From assembly GCA_050951725.1 (NCBI GenBank), contig JBMNJO010000001.1, positions 992,001 through 1,056,000 of the forward strand: a stretch of 64,000 nt of DNA. The letters run 5' to 3'. Position numbers and translations under genes: made by a program. This document shows positions 33,574 to 42,803 of this stretch, in pieces (the stretch's first letter is position 1; the number at the start of each line of letters is the position of its first letter). The DNA is from DTU052 sp050951725. Its GTDB lineage: Bacteria > Bacillota > Syntrophomonadia > Syntrophomonadales > DTU052. Under the pieces are notes generated by a model. The model did not search any database and had not been told where the DNA came from. It worked only from the letters and a program-made list of their open reading frames with translations.

Positions 33574-34131
33574 CTAAGCCCTTTCCATATACAGCCCGGT
33601 TCTGGTATCAATGCGGAGAGTATCGCCCACATTGACAAAGAGCGGTACCTGGACTACCGCACCGGTTTCCAGGGTAGCATTCTTTGAGGCTCCGGAAGCA
33701 GTATCCCCTTTTATGCCGGGTTCGGTATCAACCACCTTAAGCTCTACAAAGTTTGGCATTTCCAGGCCGATTATCTCACCATGATACATCATAACCTGGA
33801 TATTCATATTTTCCTTGAGATACTTAAGTCCATCCCCCAGCTGTTCTTTGTCCAATGAGACCTGCTCATAGCTCTGATTATCCATGAAGACATACTCATC
33901 ACCGCTGTTATAAAGATACTGCATCTCCCGCTTGTCGAGCCGGGCGCGGGGTATCTTCTCACCAGCCCGGAAAGTTCGCTCCACTATTGATCCGGTTTTT
34001 ACGTTCTTCAGCTTGCTCCTGACAAAAGCCGCACCTTTGCCGGGTTTAACATGTTGAAAGTCGATCACCTGCCAGGCCATGCCGTCCAATTCTACGGTTA
34101 ACCCAGTCCTAAAATCATTAACAGATATCAT
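33574..34131 (-). CDS. efp: Translation elongation factor P
   Basis: 185 residues, standard length. Three beta-barrel domains; the exposed loop tip is VKPGKGAAFVRSKLKN, with Lys32 at the position modified in many bacteria. The C-terminal signature VGDTLRIDTRTGLYMER is complete. EF-P rescues ribosomes stalled at polyproline. GGAGGGG precedes the ATG. Part of aroQ-peptidase-efp-CD1247 run. Confidence 0.98.
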   Translation of the reverse strand: MISVNDFRTGLTVELDGMAWQVIDFQHVKPGKGAAFVRSKLKNVKTGSIVERTFRAGEKIPRARLDKREMQYLYNSGDEYVFMDNQSYEQVSLDKEQLGDGLKYLKENMNIQVMMYHGEIIGLEMPNFVELKVVDTEPGIKGDTASGASKNATLETGAVVQVPLFVNVGDTLRIDTRTGLYMERA

Positions 34132-34147
34132 TCATTACCCCTCCGTT

Positions 34148-35200
34148 TCAGATGACCATCAGATCCTTGGTCGTTCCCGTCAGGACCTCATGACCGTTGC
34201 CTTTTACTAGTACTACATCCTCTATACGAACTCCTCCCCAACCGGGTATGTAAAGTCCAGGTTCTACAGTAACCACCATGCCTTCCTGCAGAACGGTCTC
34301 ACTCCGTCTGGAAACGGAAGGGGCCTCATGTACTCCCAGTCCAACTCCATGACCGGTGGAGTGGGCAAAATACTGGTCCAGGTTGTTCCTGGCGAAGACC
34401 TCCCTGACTGCCAGGTCCACCTCCCGGCAGGTCTTACCCGGTGCTATGGCTTCCACCCCGGTCAGCTGAGCCTCCAGGACCCGACTGTAGATGTCCCGGC
34501 TGCGGGAGCAGGATTTCCCCACCACCACCGTCCGGGTCATGTCGCCGGCGTAGTTTTGATAGAGTCCGCCAAAGTCAAAGGTGACCACATCTCCGATATC
34601 CAGGGTTTTGTCTGATGGCCGGCCGTGGGGCTGTGATGACCGCTTCCCTGATACGACAATGGTGTCAAAGGCCTCTTTTTCGCAGCCCCTCACCCGCAGG
34701 CGGTGTTCTATGAACATCCCCAGGTATCTTTCACTGGTCCCCGGGCGGATTTCCGGCAGAAGGTCCTGAAAGACATCATCACCGATCCGGACCGCAGTCC
34801 GAATCTTTTCCAGTTCGGTATCATCCTTAATCATCCGCAGCTGTTCCACCAGCGGTTTGGCGGGAAGCAGTTTGTCTCCCAGTGTTTTGTGCCAGGTCTG
34901 GTAACGCTGGTAGGTGACATTCTCGCTCTCGAAAGCTATCCGGTTCAGGTTCCGGGTCAGGGATACCCAGCCATCAGTCGACAGGCCCTGAATTTCAAAG
35001 CCTGACGATTCCTGCCCGGCCTGCTCGGTAAAACGCGGGTCAGTAACAAGATACCGTTTTTCCCCGGTTACAAGCAGGGTACCTTCCCCGTTGAAACCCG
35101 AAATATAATAAATGTTGGCCGGATCGGTTATCAACATTCCATCATAGCCTTCTCCTGCCATCAACTCCAGCAACTGGTTCACCCTGGTTTCATGATTCAT
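34148..35200 (-). CDS. Xaa-Pro aminopeptidase (M24 family)
   Basis: About 350 residues. The N-terminal creatinase domain (LITDPANIYYISGFNGEGTLL) precedes the pita-bread domain with the metal ligands of M24: FDFGGLYQNYAGDMTRT (two Asp), HSTGHGVGLGVHE (His) and TVEPGLYIPGWGGVRIED (two Glu). It removes N-terminal residues before proline. A longer frame reaches 35284; GGAGG 5 bases before ATG 35200 fixes the start, overlapping aroQ by 11 bases. It is the usual neighbour of efp in Firmicutes. Confidence 0.95.
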   Translation of the reverse strand: MNHETRVNQLLELMAGEGYDGMLITDPANIYYISGFNGEGTLLVTGEKRYLVTDPRFTEQAGQESSGFEIQGLSTDGWVSLTRNLNRIAFESENVTYQRYQTWHKTLGDKLLPAKPLVEQLRMIKDDTELEKIRTAVRIGDDVFQDLLPEIRPGTSERYLGMFIEHRLRVRGCEKEAFDTIVVSGKRSSQPHGRPSDKTLDIGDVVTFDFGGLYQNYAGDMTRTVVVGKSCSRSRDIYSRVLEAQLTGVEAIAPGKTCREVDLAVREVFARNNLDQYFAHSTGHGVGLGVHEAPSVSRRSETVLQEGMVVTVEPGLYIPGWGGVRIEDVVLVKGNGHEVLTGTTKDLMVI

Positions 35201-35648
35201 TGTTTCCTCCATTGATTTGCAGTATGTCCAATGCGGCCTGCAGAGCCAGGTAATAGCTGTCACTGCCAAAGCCAAAGATACCACCTATAGCTACCGGGGA
35301 GATCAGCGATCGGTGCCGGAACTCCTCACGGGCATAGATGTTGGTCATATGTACTTCAATCACCGGAACCTCCACCGTCCGCAAGGCATCGTGGAGGCTC
35401 ACACTGTAGTGAGTCAGTCCCCCGGCATTGATGATTATGCAATCAGCCTTTTTTCGGCAGCTCTGGATAATATCTATAAGTTCGCCCTCGTGGTTGGACT
35501 GGTAGAAATCCAGGTCCACCCCATGCCGATCAGCCATTTCCCGCATCCTCTGCTGGATACGGTCCAGACTAACATTGCCGTAAACCCCAGGCTCTCTCAC
35601 ACCTATCAGATTCAGGTTAGGCCCATTCAACACCACAATCCTGTGCAT
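35190..35648 (-). CDS. aroQ: 3-Dehydroquinate dehydratase, type II
   Basis: 152 residues, the type II size. The lid-loop motif LNLIGVREPGVYG contains the catalytic arginine and tyrosine, HYSVSLHDAL follows, and EVHMTNIYAREEFRHRSLI holds the catalytic histidine region. It is the third step of the shikimate pathway, acting after AroB (47316). A perfect 18-bp hairpin ends directly before its AGGAGGGAGG ribosome site. It is separated from the other aro genes by about 12 kb. Confidence 0.97.
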   Translation of the reverse strand: MHRIVVLNGPNLNLIGVREPGVYGNVSLDRIQQRMREMADRHGVDLDFYQSNHEGELIDIIQSCRKKADCIIINAGGLTHYSVSLHDALRTVEVPVIEVHMTNIYAREEFRHRSLISPVAIGGIFGFGSDSYYLALQAALDILQINGGNNES

Positions 35649-35662
35649 TCGTCCTCCCTCCT

Positions 35663-35711
35663 GGGTGACAGGGCAGGCATAAGAACCGCCCCCATGCCTG
35701 CCCTGTCACCC
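35663..35711. repeat. Perfect 18-bp inverted repeat next to the aroQ ribosome site
   Basis: GGGTGACAGGGCAGGCAT at 35663-35680 and its exact complement at 35694-35711 enclose a 13-base loop. There is no T-run. On the minus strand the stem ends at the base before AGGAGGG, so it could block or shield aroQ translation or define an mRNA end. Confidence 0.7.
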
Positions 35712-35723
35712 TAGTCACACTGC

Positions 35724-37064
35724 CTATTCCCCGCCGATGCTGAGACTCTTTACCCGCACCGAAGGTGAACCGGTCCCGCCGAAGAAACGCAGGTCACTGC
35801 CGATGCCCTCAATATCCCTCATGAAATCAAACAGGTTGCCGGCAATTGTGACACCGCGCACCGGATAAGTAAGTTTCCCCTTTTCTATCATTATCCCGCT
35901 GGCGCCCAGCGAGAAGTCTCCGGATATGGGGTTGGCGGTATGCATGCCCATTACTTCCGTTACATAGAGACCGCGATCAATGTCCTGCCACAGTGTCTCC
36001 GCTGCTGCGGTTCCCGGCTGCAGGTAGAGGTTGGTGGTTCCAACCGAGGGGAGCCCCCGGAACGAGCCACGCATGCCGTTCCCGGTAGAACGGGTCTGAT
36101 CCTTACGGGCGGTATAGGAATCGTAGAGAAAACCCAGGAGTTTACCCTGCTCAATCAGTACCGTGCGCTGCGAAGGCCAGCCTTCACCATCAAAGGGAAA
36201 GGACGCAATACCATTTTCATACGTACCATCATCCACCAGCGTGACCAAATTGCTGGCGATCACCTGTCCAACTTTACCCTTAAAGGTGGATTTGCCTTTT
36301 TGCACAGCATCGGCGCTGAATGAATTGGATAAAACCCCCAGGAAATTGGTCATTACATAAGGCTCGAGAACGCAGGGAAGAGGTCTTGACGGTGCACCTT
36401 TGGCCCCCAGGATCCGCACTGCGTTGTGAGCACCCTCTTTGCCGACCCGAGCAGGATCGAGTTCTTTAATGTACCGCTTGGCATCTACCGAAAACCCGGT
36501 CTGCATCTCCCCGTTCTCTTCCGCCATCAGAGAGATATAGAGTCCACAAAAAGCAGCCTTTTGAAAAGCTTCGATGCCCCGGGAGTTTATGACCGCCACT
36601 GAGTACCGGGAATCCTCGTAACCCGAACTCTCCACAATTTTGACCCGCTGATCATGTTTCCTGGCCTCGGCCTCAATCTGCCGGGCCATCTCCACTTTGG
36701 CTTCCAGGTCAGTTTTTTCTATTTCCTCGTCATAGGTTGCTATATCCGGGTAACCGTCGTGTACTTCAGGGAGTCCGTTGTTCCGGTCATCTGCAGTATA
36801 CCTGGCCCCCGTGATCGCCCTTTTGATGGTCTCCCGAACCGCTTCCTGATTAAGGTCAGTGGTAAAACTGAAACCAAGTCGGTTCCCCTGAAACACCCGA
36901 ATCCCCAATCCTATCTCTTCAGCCTGCTTGAGGGTGTCCACCTGACCGTCTCTGACCTCGATGGTTAGATCCTCACTATGCAAAACAAAGGCCTCAGCCT
37001 CTACGCCATTGCCTCGGGCCTGTTCAACCGCCCAACGACCAGCCTTTAGTAATTCATCCCTCAA
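35724..37064 (-). CDS. pmbA: TldD/PmbA-family metalloprotease subunit (PmbA)
   Basis: About 446 residues from TTG 37064 after GGGGGA; the listed longer frame lacks a ribosome site. Family blocks are GLGIRVFQGNRLGFSFTTDL, KGAPSRPLPCVLEPYVMTNFL and the C-terminal SGDFSLGASGIMIEKGKLTYPVRGVTIAGN. PmbA lacks the HExxxH zinc motif and acts as the partner of TldD, forming a heterodimer that cuts unfolded peptides. The neighbour tldD ends 84 bases upstream, so they are co-transcribed. Confidence 0.93.
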   Translation of the reverse strand: MRDELLKAGRWAVEQARGNGVEAEAFVLHSEDLTIEVRDGQVDTLKQAEEIGLGIRVFQGNRLGFSFTTDLNQEAVRETIKRAITGARYTADDRNNGLPEVHDGYPDIATYDEEIEKTDLEAKVEMARQIEAEARKHDQRVKIVESSGYEDSRYSVAVINSRGIEAFQKAAFCGLYISLMAEENGEMQTGFSVDAKRYIKELDPARVGKEGAHNAVRILGAKGAPSRPLPCVLEPYVMTNFLGVLSNSFSADAVQKGKSTFKGKVGQVIASNLVTLVDDGTYENGIASFPFDGEGWPSQRTVLIEQGKLLGFLYDSYTARKDQTRSTGNGMRGSFRGLPSVGTTNLYLQPGTAAAETLWQDIDRGLYVTEVMGMHTANPISGDFSLGASGIMIEKGKLTYPVRGVTIAGNLFDFMRDIEGIGSDLRFFGGTGSPSVRVKSLSIGGE

Positions 37065-37147
37065 TTTCAGTCCCCCTATAAAGTAAATATCTGCCTGCCG
37101 CAAGAGCCCTTTAGTTGGCTGTTGCCAGCAGGTGTGATCAGTGTGTT

Positions 37148-38569
37148 TCACATCCTGCTTATCCTTTTGATCTCTGGACCATCGCCAGAACCGGTGCCAC
37201 CTACAGTCATGCACTTTATACGGATGGTGGGCTGGGCATCGGAAACCGGAACCCCCTGTCCATCCTTGCCGCAGGTGCCGATGGAAAACCCCAGGTCATT
37301 ACCCACCATATCAATATTCTTTAAGACTTCAGGTCCATTTCCGGTCAGGGTAGCTCCCCTCACCGGGTATTGGATCTCACCGTTCTTGATTATATAGCCC
37401 TCCTGGACATCGAATACAAAATCACCAGTAGCAGTGTTTACCTGACCGCCGCCCATCTTCTTTACCAGCAGGCCATGCGGGGTATCCCTTATTATCGCTT
37501 CCGGGTCATTCTCTCCGGGAGCAATGTAGGTGTTGGTCATACGGGGAATGGGCTTATGCTGGTAGGATTCACGACGGCCGTTGCCAGTAGGCTCCACACC
37601 GTCCTTTTGCGCTGTCAGGCGGTCGTTCATGTACCCTTTAAGGATTCCCTTGTCTATCAGAACGTTCTTCTTGCCGGGATTCCCTTCATCATCAAATCGC
37701 AGGGTGCCATTCTTCCCTGCCAGGCTGGAATCATCGATAACACTGACAGTTCTGGCGGCCACCTCCTGCCCGATCTTGCCCGAATAAACCGAGATCCCCT
37801 TCTGTACCAGGTCAGCCTCCAGCCCATGGCCGCAGGCCTCGTGAACCATGGTGCCGCCAGCGGTACTGGACATAACCACCGTCATGCGCCCGGCCGGAGC
37901 TGGCCTGGCACCCAGCATCTGAATGGCTCTTTTTGCCGCCTGTCGGGCCATCTGTTCCACATCAACCTGGTCCAGGAGTTCCCAGCCTACGACCCCGCCA
38001 ACCGCTTCGAAACCGGTTTGAATGATGTTTTCCCGGGCCGCCACTGCATTAACTACAAAGCGGGTCCTTACTATCTCGTCCTCAACCAGCTGACCAAGGG
38101 AGTTGGCCACCTGGAACCTTTTATGCAGGTCAGCCAGGGATACCGTAACCTGTTTTATCTCCGCATCCACCCCACGAGCCGCTTTGTTGGCATTCAGCAG
38201 GGACTTTACCTTGTTTTCGAAGGAGAATTGGTCGGGGAGTATCAAAAAGGGCAGCTTGAGGTCGGATTGGGTTTTCTGCAGGTTAAGGGTTATGTCCCGG
38301 GTCGCCCCAGAAGCAGCGTGAGCCACGATGCTCGCCGTTTTCAAAAGGCCCTCTTCCGAAAGATCATTAGTATAAGCATAGGCGGTATTCCCGTTGGTTA
38401 CCACCCGTATTCCAGCGCCCGATTCCCGCCCGCTGTTTACCTTCTCAATCTGGTCGTCCTCACAAACGATCCCGGTGAGGTCCTTTTCCTCCATGTAGAT
38501 CTCTGCGAAATCTCCGCCCTTCTTAAGAGCCTCCTTTATTACCCTGGTAATGACCTGGTGCTCTAACAT
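37148..38569 (-). CDS. tldD: TldD zinc metalloprotease
   Basis: About 473 residues. The zinc motif HEACGHGLEADL (HExxxH) is intact at about residue 245, with GAGIRVVTNGNTAYAYTND before and GDFVFDVQEGYIIKNGEIQYPVRGATLTGNG near the end. In E. coli TldD with PmbA(TldE) matures microcin B17 and degrades CcdA; no such peptide precursor is visible here. Frame starts at 38581 or 38569; GAGGTG spacing favours the second ATG. Confidence 0.95.
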   Translation of the reverse strand: MLEHQVITRVIKEALKKGGDFAEIYMEEKDLTGIVCEDDQIEKVNSGRESGAGIRVVTNGNTAYAYTNDLSEEGLLKTASIVAHAASGATRDITLNLQKTQSDLKLPFLILPDQFSFENKVKSLLNANKAARGVDAEIKQVTVSLADLHKRFQVANSLGQLVEDEIVRTRFVVNAVAARENIIQTGFEAVGGVVGWELLDQVDVEQMARQAAKRAIQMLGARPAPAGRMTVVMSSTAGGTMVHEACGHGLEADLVQKGISVYSGKIGQEVAARTVSVIDDSSLAGKNGTLRFDDEGNPGKKNVLIDKGILKGYMNDRLTAQKDGVEPTGNGRRESYQHKPIPRMTNTYIAPGENDPEAIIRDTPHGLLVKKMGGGQVNTATGDFVFDVQEGYIIKNGEIQYPVRGATLTGNGPEVLKNIDMVGNDLGFSIGTCGKDGQGVPVSDAQPTIRIKCMTVGGTGSGDGPEIKRISRM

Positions 38570-38913
38570 ATATTCATCCACCTCACGTATTGAATATGGT
38601 CCGTCCAGCTATCCTGCATCGTTACATGCCATATTACTCCTCAAATACCAGAATAGCATACAATAATATACTCCATCTATTACCTATTGTCCACTTCTCC
38701 CCCACATCTATTCATGACCAGTTTCGGGTACATGGAGGTATTTCAGAGATGGTTGCAAAATCGGACTATTACCAAGTCGAGAGGCGTATATAAAGGCGCT
38801 TCATTGATTTATACCCAATTGTTGAGGCTGCTGCCAGCTCCAGTTGTCAGGGGTCTCTGTTCAGTCTTACACCCAATTCACTGGGGTAGATGGTGGGATA
38901 AAAAATGACAGGG
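38570..38913. other. Intergenic region between tldD and the first pilus set
   Basis: About 340 bases with no gene recognised. Short ACCCAATT/AATTGGGT inverted pairs occur at about 38812-38890, and a T-rich tract on the minus strand follows the pilO-like gene. No riboswitch core found. Confidence 0.5.
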
Positions 38914-39597
38914 TTACTCGAAGGGGTTAACCTCTCCTTGGTCAGTTTCTTCACCTTCCGGGTATGCGGTCACCCGACTGGATCCCGTGCCAGCAGGATC
39001 ATAATAGGTTTTAATGTAGAAGCTAACGCCGAGTTCTGGTTCTGTCACCGATTTGGAGGCCACTTCCTGGTTGTAGACAACCCCATTGACAGTAGCGGAT
39101 TCAACCTCGACTCCCTTTACCAGTTTAACGTCGCTGATTTCCAGTAAACGGTCACACTCTTCCAGCGCTTTGATAAAGCCCTTGACATCCGAGTAATATC
39201 CAGATCCTTTCCAGAAAAATGTATTCGCGGCCAGTTGATTCTCCTTTTCTATCGTTCCGGCCGGAATAGGCCGGTCTCTACTTTCACTCAGGTGTGTCTG
39301 GTGCAGATTATATTTCTCCGTCAAAGTGCTGAGAAGAATGATCATCTCGGCGTTCTCCACCTCATGCGGGACTCTTTTATTCAGGAGTTCAAGCCTGGCC
39401 TGCAGATTTTGCACCTCTTGGTTCAGCAGTTTCCGTTCTTCCATTGGCTGCTTGGCCAACTCCAATTGTTTTGCCAGAACCGGAATCGTCTCGTAATTAT
39501 GAGCCACTCTCGCCCGTAAGGGGATAAGAACATTGATGCTGGAATAAATGAGTATGCTGATAACAGCTATAAGCAGCAGTATTTTCTCCCGGGCCAT
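38914..39597 (-). CDS. Type IV pilus assembly protein PilO-like (set 1)
   Basis: About 227 residues. One N-terminal membrane helix (KILLLIAVISILIYSSINVLI) is followed by a coiled coil (LAKQLELAKQPMEERKLLNQEVQNLQARLELLNKR in sum) and a PilO-type ferredoxin-like domain (YSDVKGFIKALEECDRLLEI). It pairs with PilN to form the inner-membrane alignment complex. Last gene of set 1, directly downstream of pilN. Start taken at ATG 39597 after GAAGGGG. The acidic C-terminal tail (EGEETDQGEVNPFE) is unusual. Confidence 0.78.
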   Translation of the reverse strand: MAREKILLLIAVISILIYSSINVLIPLRARVAHNYETIPVLAKQLELAKQPMEERKLLNQEVQNLQARLELLNKRVPHEVENAEMIILLSTLTEKYNLHQTHLSESRDRPIPAGTIEKENQLAANTFFWKGSGYYSDVKGFIKALEECDRLLEISDVKLVKGVEVESATVNGVVYNQEVASKSVTEPELGVSFYIKTYYDPAGTGSSRVTAYPEGEETDQGEVNPFE

Positions 39598-39661
39598 CAC
39601 CCTCGAACCCCTTCCCAATCTGACAAACCCACCTTTTCTCTGGCTGAGGTTACCGTATCTC

Positions 39662-40213
39662 TCACTCTTCTGCTATGCGGAGTTCTATCTCGAACCTGAC
39701 TCCCGAACTGGCAGGCTCGGCCATTACGCATCTGGCCTCGTTCAGAAGACTCTGCTGGTTAGCCGTGGTAATAAACCGGGCCAGTCCCAGGTAATCGGCG
39801 GTTACCCCTTTACAGACCAATTGATCACCGCTCATTGAGATCTCTGCCAGGCTCGTTTCCGGCGGGATTGCGGTTTCAATCTGGTTCAGTATCTCCGAAT
39901 TTAGGATCATATCAACTTCTATTTCCCTGATCTTTGCCTCTTTCATGGCAACGGCTGTTCTCAGTGTTTCCGCCCGGGTACCAGTCTCCGGTTCTTCCAC
40001 CAGGACGAGAGCCAATTGGTTTTGCAGGTGAGTGACCTCCGCCTTTTGGGCTCGCTCCCGCAGAGCATACCAACCCCAGATCCCGATCCAACCAAGTACA
40101 ATCAGGCAAATAACCAATAAGAACAAGGCGTTTGACTGCAGCAGTGAGCGGCGGTCCGCACCCCGCAAGCCAGGGGACAGCAGGTTGATATCATAGTCCC
40201 GTTCCAGATTCAT
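39662..40213 (-). CDS. pilN: Type IV pilus assembly protein PilN-like (set 1)
   Basis: 183 residues. The short cytoplasmic start DYDINLLSPGLR resembles the PilM-binding INLLP motif of PilN. A membrane helix follows (NALFLLVICLIVLGWIGIWGW), then a coiled coil and a small C-terminal domain (TSLAEISMSGDQLVCKGVTAD). Overlaps the upstream pilM gene by 4 bases. Confidence 0.85.
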   Translation of the reverse strand: MNLERDYDINLLSPGLRGADRRSLLQSNALFLLVICLIVLGWIGIWGWYALRERAQKAEVTHLQNQLALVLVEEPETGTRAETLRTAVAMKEAKIREIEVDMILNSEILNQIETAIPPETSLAEISMSGDQLVCKGVTADYLGLARFITTANQQSLLNEARCVMAEPASSGVRFEIELRIAEE

Positions 40214-41250
40214 CTGTTCCTCCTCCCGCGTGCCGCCAGGCCAAGAGCTATGGTAAAACAGCGCTCCAGATTAAGCCTCTCCTGTGAGGTTAGCTGCCAG
40301 GGAGCCGCGATTGTTTGCCAGGGGTTGCCCCGTTCGACCTCGATTGACGACTGACTGCGCCAGGATCGGGTCAGTGAATCGATATCACACTCCCGTCCGA
40401 TAACCACCAGTTTTTGCGGGTCCAGCTCGCGCCCACTCTCACGGGACCAGAACTCCACTGAACGATTGATCTCAAAGGCCAGGTCACGAGCATACAGCCA
40501 ACCGTCACCGCCAGGCAAAGACTGATCGAAATTCCCTACGTCCCCCTTTACCTCCTGTACCCCCGGAAATATTGTCCGGGTAAACCTCAGATGGCCTTTA
40601 TCAAAATAGGATAATTGTGTAGCTTGAGTGCAGATATCAACCACGATCTGAGACACTGAATCAATACCCAACGCCCGGCGGGCAGCCAACGGCCTAATCT
40701 CGATCACCACCGGTTTCAGCCCCGCCAGAGTAATGACCGTAGCCAGCTCTTCAATCTGGGAGCGACGAACTGCAACCACTGTAGCCTCCAATTCGCCGGC
40801 ATCTTTTGGCCGGGTACCACATACCTGTATTATTGTTTCTTCCAGGGGAAGCGGCAGGACGGAAAGAAAATGATATTGAACGGCTCTGAAGACATCTCTT
40901 TTCTTCATGATGGGCAGGGTAACATTCCGTACGAAAACATGCTGGTTGGGAATAGCCGTGACAATCCTGGTCTCGCGGATTTTTTGAGCAGACCACAGCT
41001 CCCGTAAAACATCGGCCAGGATTTCAGGTTGTGTTATCCGGCCGTTTTCCATAGCTTCAGCCGGAATTGTTTCTTCACCAAAAGCCTCCAATTGGAGCCC
41101 GGAGCGCCCGGCAGTCAAGGCTGCCATCCTCAGGCGATTGCCGTCAATATCCAGCCCTATTCCGGTTGATACACCCTTGAGTATGAATGGCCTCCCTATG
41201 ACTCTTTTCAAATTGGTGAATGCAGTATCAGACGACACTGACTTAGCCAC
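40210..41250 (-). CDS. pilM: Type IV pilus assembly protein PilM-like ATPase (set 1)
   Basis: 346 residues of actin/FtsA fold. The phosphate-1 motif is STGIGLDIDGNRLRMAAL, then VFVRNVTLPIMKKRDVFRAVQYHFLSVLPL is the SHS2-like segment and QIVVDICTQATQLSYFDKGHLRFTR the phosphate-2 region. It links the ATPase motor to PilN on the cytoplasmic face. It starts 4 bases after the PilX-like stop and is coupled to pilN downstream. Confidence 0.88.
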   Translation of the reverse strand: MAKSVSSDTAFTNLKRVIGRPFILKGVSTGIGLDIDGNRLRMAALTAGRSGLQLEAFGEETIPAEAMENGRITQPEILADVLRELWSAQKIRETRIVTAIPNQHVFVRNVTLPIMKKRDVFRAVQYHFLSVLPLPLEETIIQVCGTRPKDAGELEATVVAVRRSQIEELATVITLAGLKPVVIEIRPLAARRALGIDSVSQIVVDICTQATQLSYFDKGHLRFTRTIFPGVQEVKGDVGNFDQSLPGGDGWLYARDLAFEINRSVEFWSRESGRELDPQKLVVIGRECDIDSLTRSWRSQSSIEVERGNPWQTIAAPWQLTSQERLNLERCFTIALGLAARGRRNR

Positions 41251-41253
41251 TCC

Positions 41254-42354
41254 TTACATAAGCACTTCCTGATAAGACTTGATACTCAAGAAACCCAGTT
41301 TGTCACGTATAGCTTCAGGGGCTCCCTTGACAAACGCCTGGTTTTCGACATGTTCAAGATAAATGAGATTGTCTTTTCCGCCGCAGCAGATGTTTACATT
41401 GCGGTTAGCACAAAGGTTGGCCATGATCTGCATATCGTTGGTCGCCTGGTACAGGTTGATATTTCCGCCGGCCAGGTAGAGTCCGGTCACCAGGGATGGG
41501 TTGTCGCCCAGGTTTATGATCCAGATATCACCCGTAGCAATCACCAGGCAGTTGCACACCTCAAGTTGTCCGCCCGCAGTGTAAATGAGAACATCCCCGT
41601 CAACGGCATATATGGTCCCCTCCAGTATTGGCGAAAGCACGGTGTTGCTGTTTACGAAGTGGTATACATAAGGACCCCAGTCGGTTGTGGATGATTCTCC
41701 TGCCTTGCGCCAGAAATCGATGTCGATTGGCCCTGGGGCCTGGTAACGGTTGGTATGGTTGGCGGCTGAGAAATACTCTGCATCCCCGGCAAATCCCTGA
41801 TAAGCCCCCTGGCACCGCTGGTCAACCTCCAGTCCACCCTCGAAGGGCGGTATGGGATTATCAAATATAATCCCAAAGGCCTGTAACGTCTTAACGATAT
41901 CCAGGGCCGGATTCAGCTGCACCTTGTCACAGTACAACTCGTAATCAGGTGGGGCCGTCATAGTGGCCTGCCAGATCTTTTTGGCTCCCCCGGACAACTG
42001 GGCATCGGACTTGACAGTCAATAATTGTTTAACTGCAGGCCGGGTAACCGTTACTACCGCCTTTCCCGCCAATTCAGGCTCGCTGACCTCAAGTTGGAAG
42101 GTGGTCGTCGTGCTGGCCAAAATTCGAGGGTCTTTAAGGATCGCCGCCCGCGCCCTCTCTATCCCCGACTCCGCCAGGTATGAGGCTTGCAGGTATTCGA
42201 TGTGCCGCCGGGCGATCATCCTTTCCAGATGGGAGAGATTGACCGCCGTTGCCCCCATCAGCAGCAGGACCATAATGGCAAGTAAGGCTGCCAGAATGGC
42301 CGACCCGCGCTCAGTCCCGAGCTGAAATAGGCCTATCTTCTGTCGATGCCTCAC
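41254..42354 (-). CDS. PilX-like minor pilin-associated protein
   Basis: About 366 residues. The N terminus has ERGSAILAALLAIMVLLLMGATAVNLSHLER, a PilX-type hydrophobic helix preceded by a GS peptidase site rather than the GFTLIE site of major pilins. The long C-terminal part (GDVLIYTAGGQLEVCNCLVI, NLCANRNVNICCGGKDN) looks like a beta-helical or polymer-forming repeat structure with paired cysteines. GTG 42354 follows GGGGGT within the end of the upstream gene. It lies with PilV- and PilW-like genes, the usual minor-pilin trio. Confidence 0.78.
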   Translation of the reverse strand: MRHRQKIGLFQLGTERGSAILAALLAIMVLLLMGATAVNLSHLERMIARRHIEYLQASYLAESGIERARAAILKDPRILASTTTTFQLEVSEPELAGKAVVTVTRPAVKQLLTVKSDAQLSGGAKKIWQATMTAPPDYELYCDKVQLNPALDIVKTLQAFGIIFDNPIPPFEGGLEVDQRCQGAYQGFAGDAEYFSAANHTNRYQAPGPIDIDFWRKAGESSTTDWGPYVYHFVNSNTVLSPILEGTIYAVDGDVLIYTAGGQLEVCNCLVIATGDIWIINLGDNPSLVTGLYLAGGNINLYQATNDMQIMANLCANRNVNICCGGKDNLIYLEHVENQAFVKGAPEAIRDKLGFLSIKSYQEVLM

Positions 42355-42356
42355 AA

Positions 42357-42803
42357 TTACCCCCAATCAGTCACCACTCGGACCCGAGTCTTTAATTGAT
42401 AGCTGAACTCCTCATTTCCGCTGGTAAGCGATACCTCAAACAAATCCGGGAGCACCTCGCAAATCGCCAGGCCAATCACCCCGTTAACCACCGGATTTGT
42501 CGCACCCTTGGCAGAACGGTACAGAGTTCCCGATGTTACCCAATAACTCACCTTGGACCCATCGCTGCCTATTAAGCTGAATTGATTGGCCGATACAACA
42601 TCCAGGCTTCGACAACTCTTAATATCGCGGGCCATCATTTCCAGACCCACCCGGGCACTCTCCTGATACTCCGAGCGGAAATCCAGCCTCTGGCTGGCCC
42701 GCTGCCCGTTAAGGAGCAATCCCCCCATGGCAGAAACCACCATCCCGGTGATAGCCAGGGCTGCCAGTAGTTCCAGCAGGGTGTAGCCATGATTCCATCT
42801 CAT
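42357..42803 (-). CDS. PilW-like minor prepilin
   Basis: About 148 residues. The class III signal peptide MRWNHGYTLLELLAALAITG has the prepilin peptidase site after glycine and Glu at +5. Periplasmic-side domain includes EYQESARVGLEMMARDIKSC, typical of PilW. The start overlaps the PilV-like stop by 4 bases (ATGA). Confidence 0.85.
   Translation of the reverse strand: MRWNHGYTLLELLAALAITGMVVSAMGGLLLNGQRASQRLDFRSEYQESARVGLEMMARDIKSCRSLDVVSANQFSLIGSDGSKVSYWVTSGTLYRSAKGATNPVVNGVIGLAICEVLPDLFEVSLTSGNEEFSYQLKTRVRVVTDWG

Noticed and set aside
37370..38566. 398-codon open frame on the plus strand
   Set aside because: It lies fully antisense to tldD, has no ribosome site and encodes no recognisable domain; a shadow of a G+C-biased real gene.
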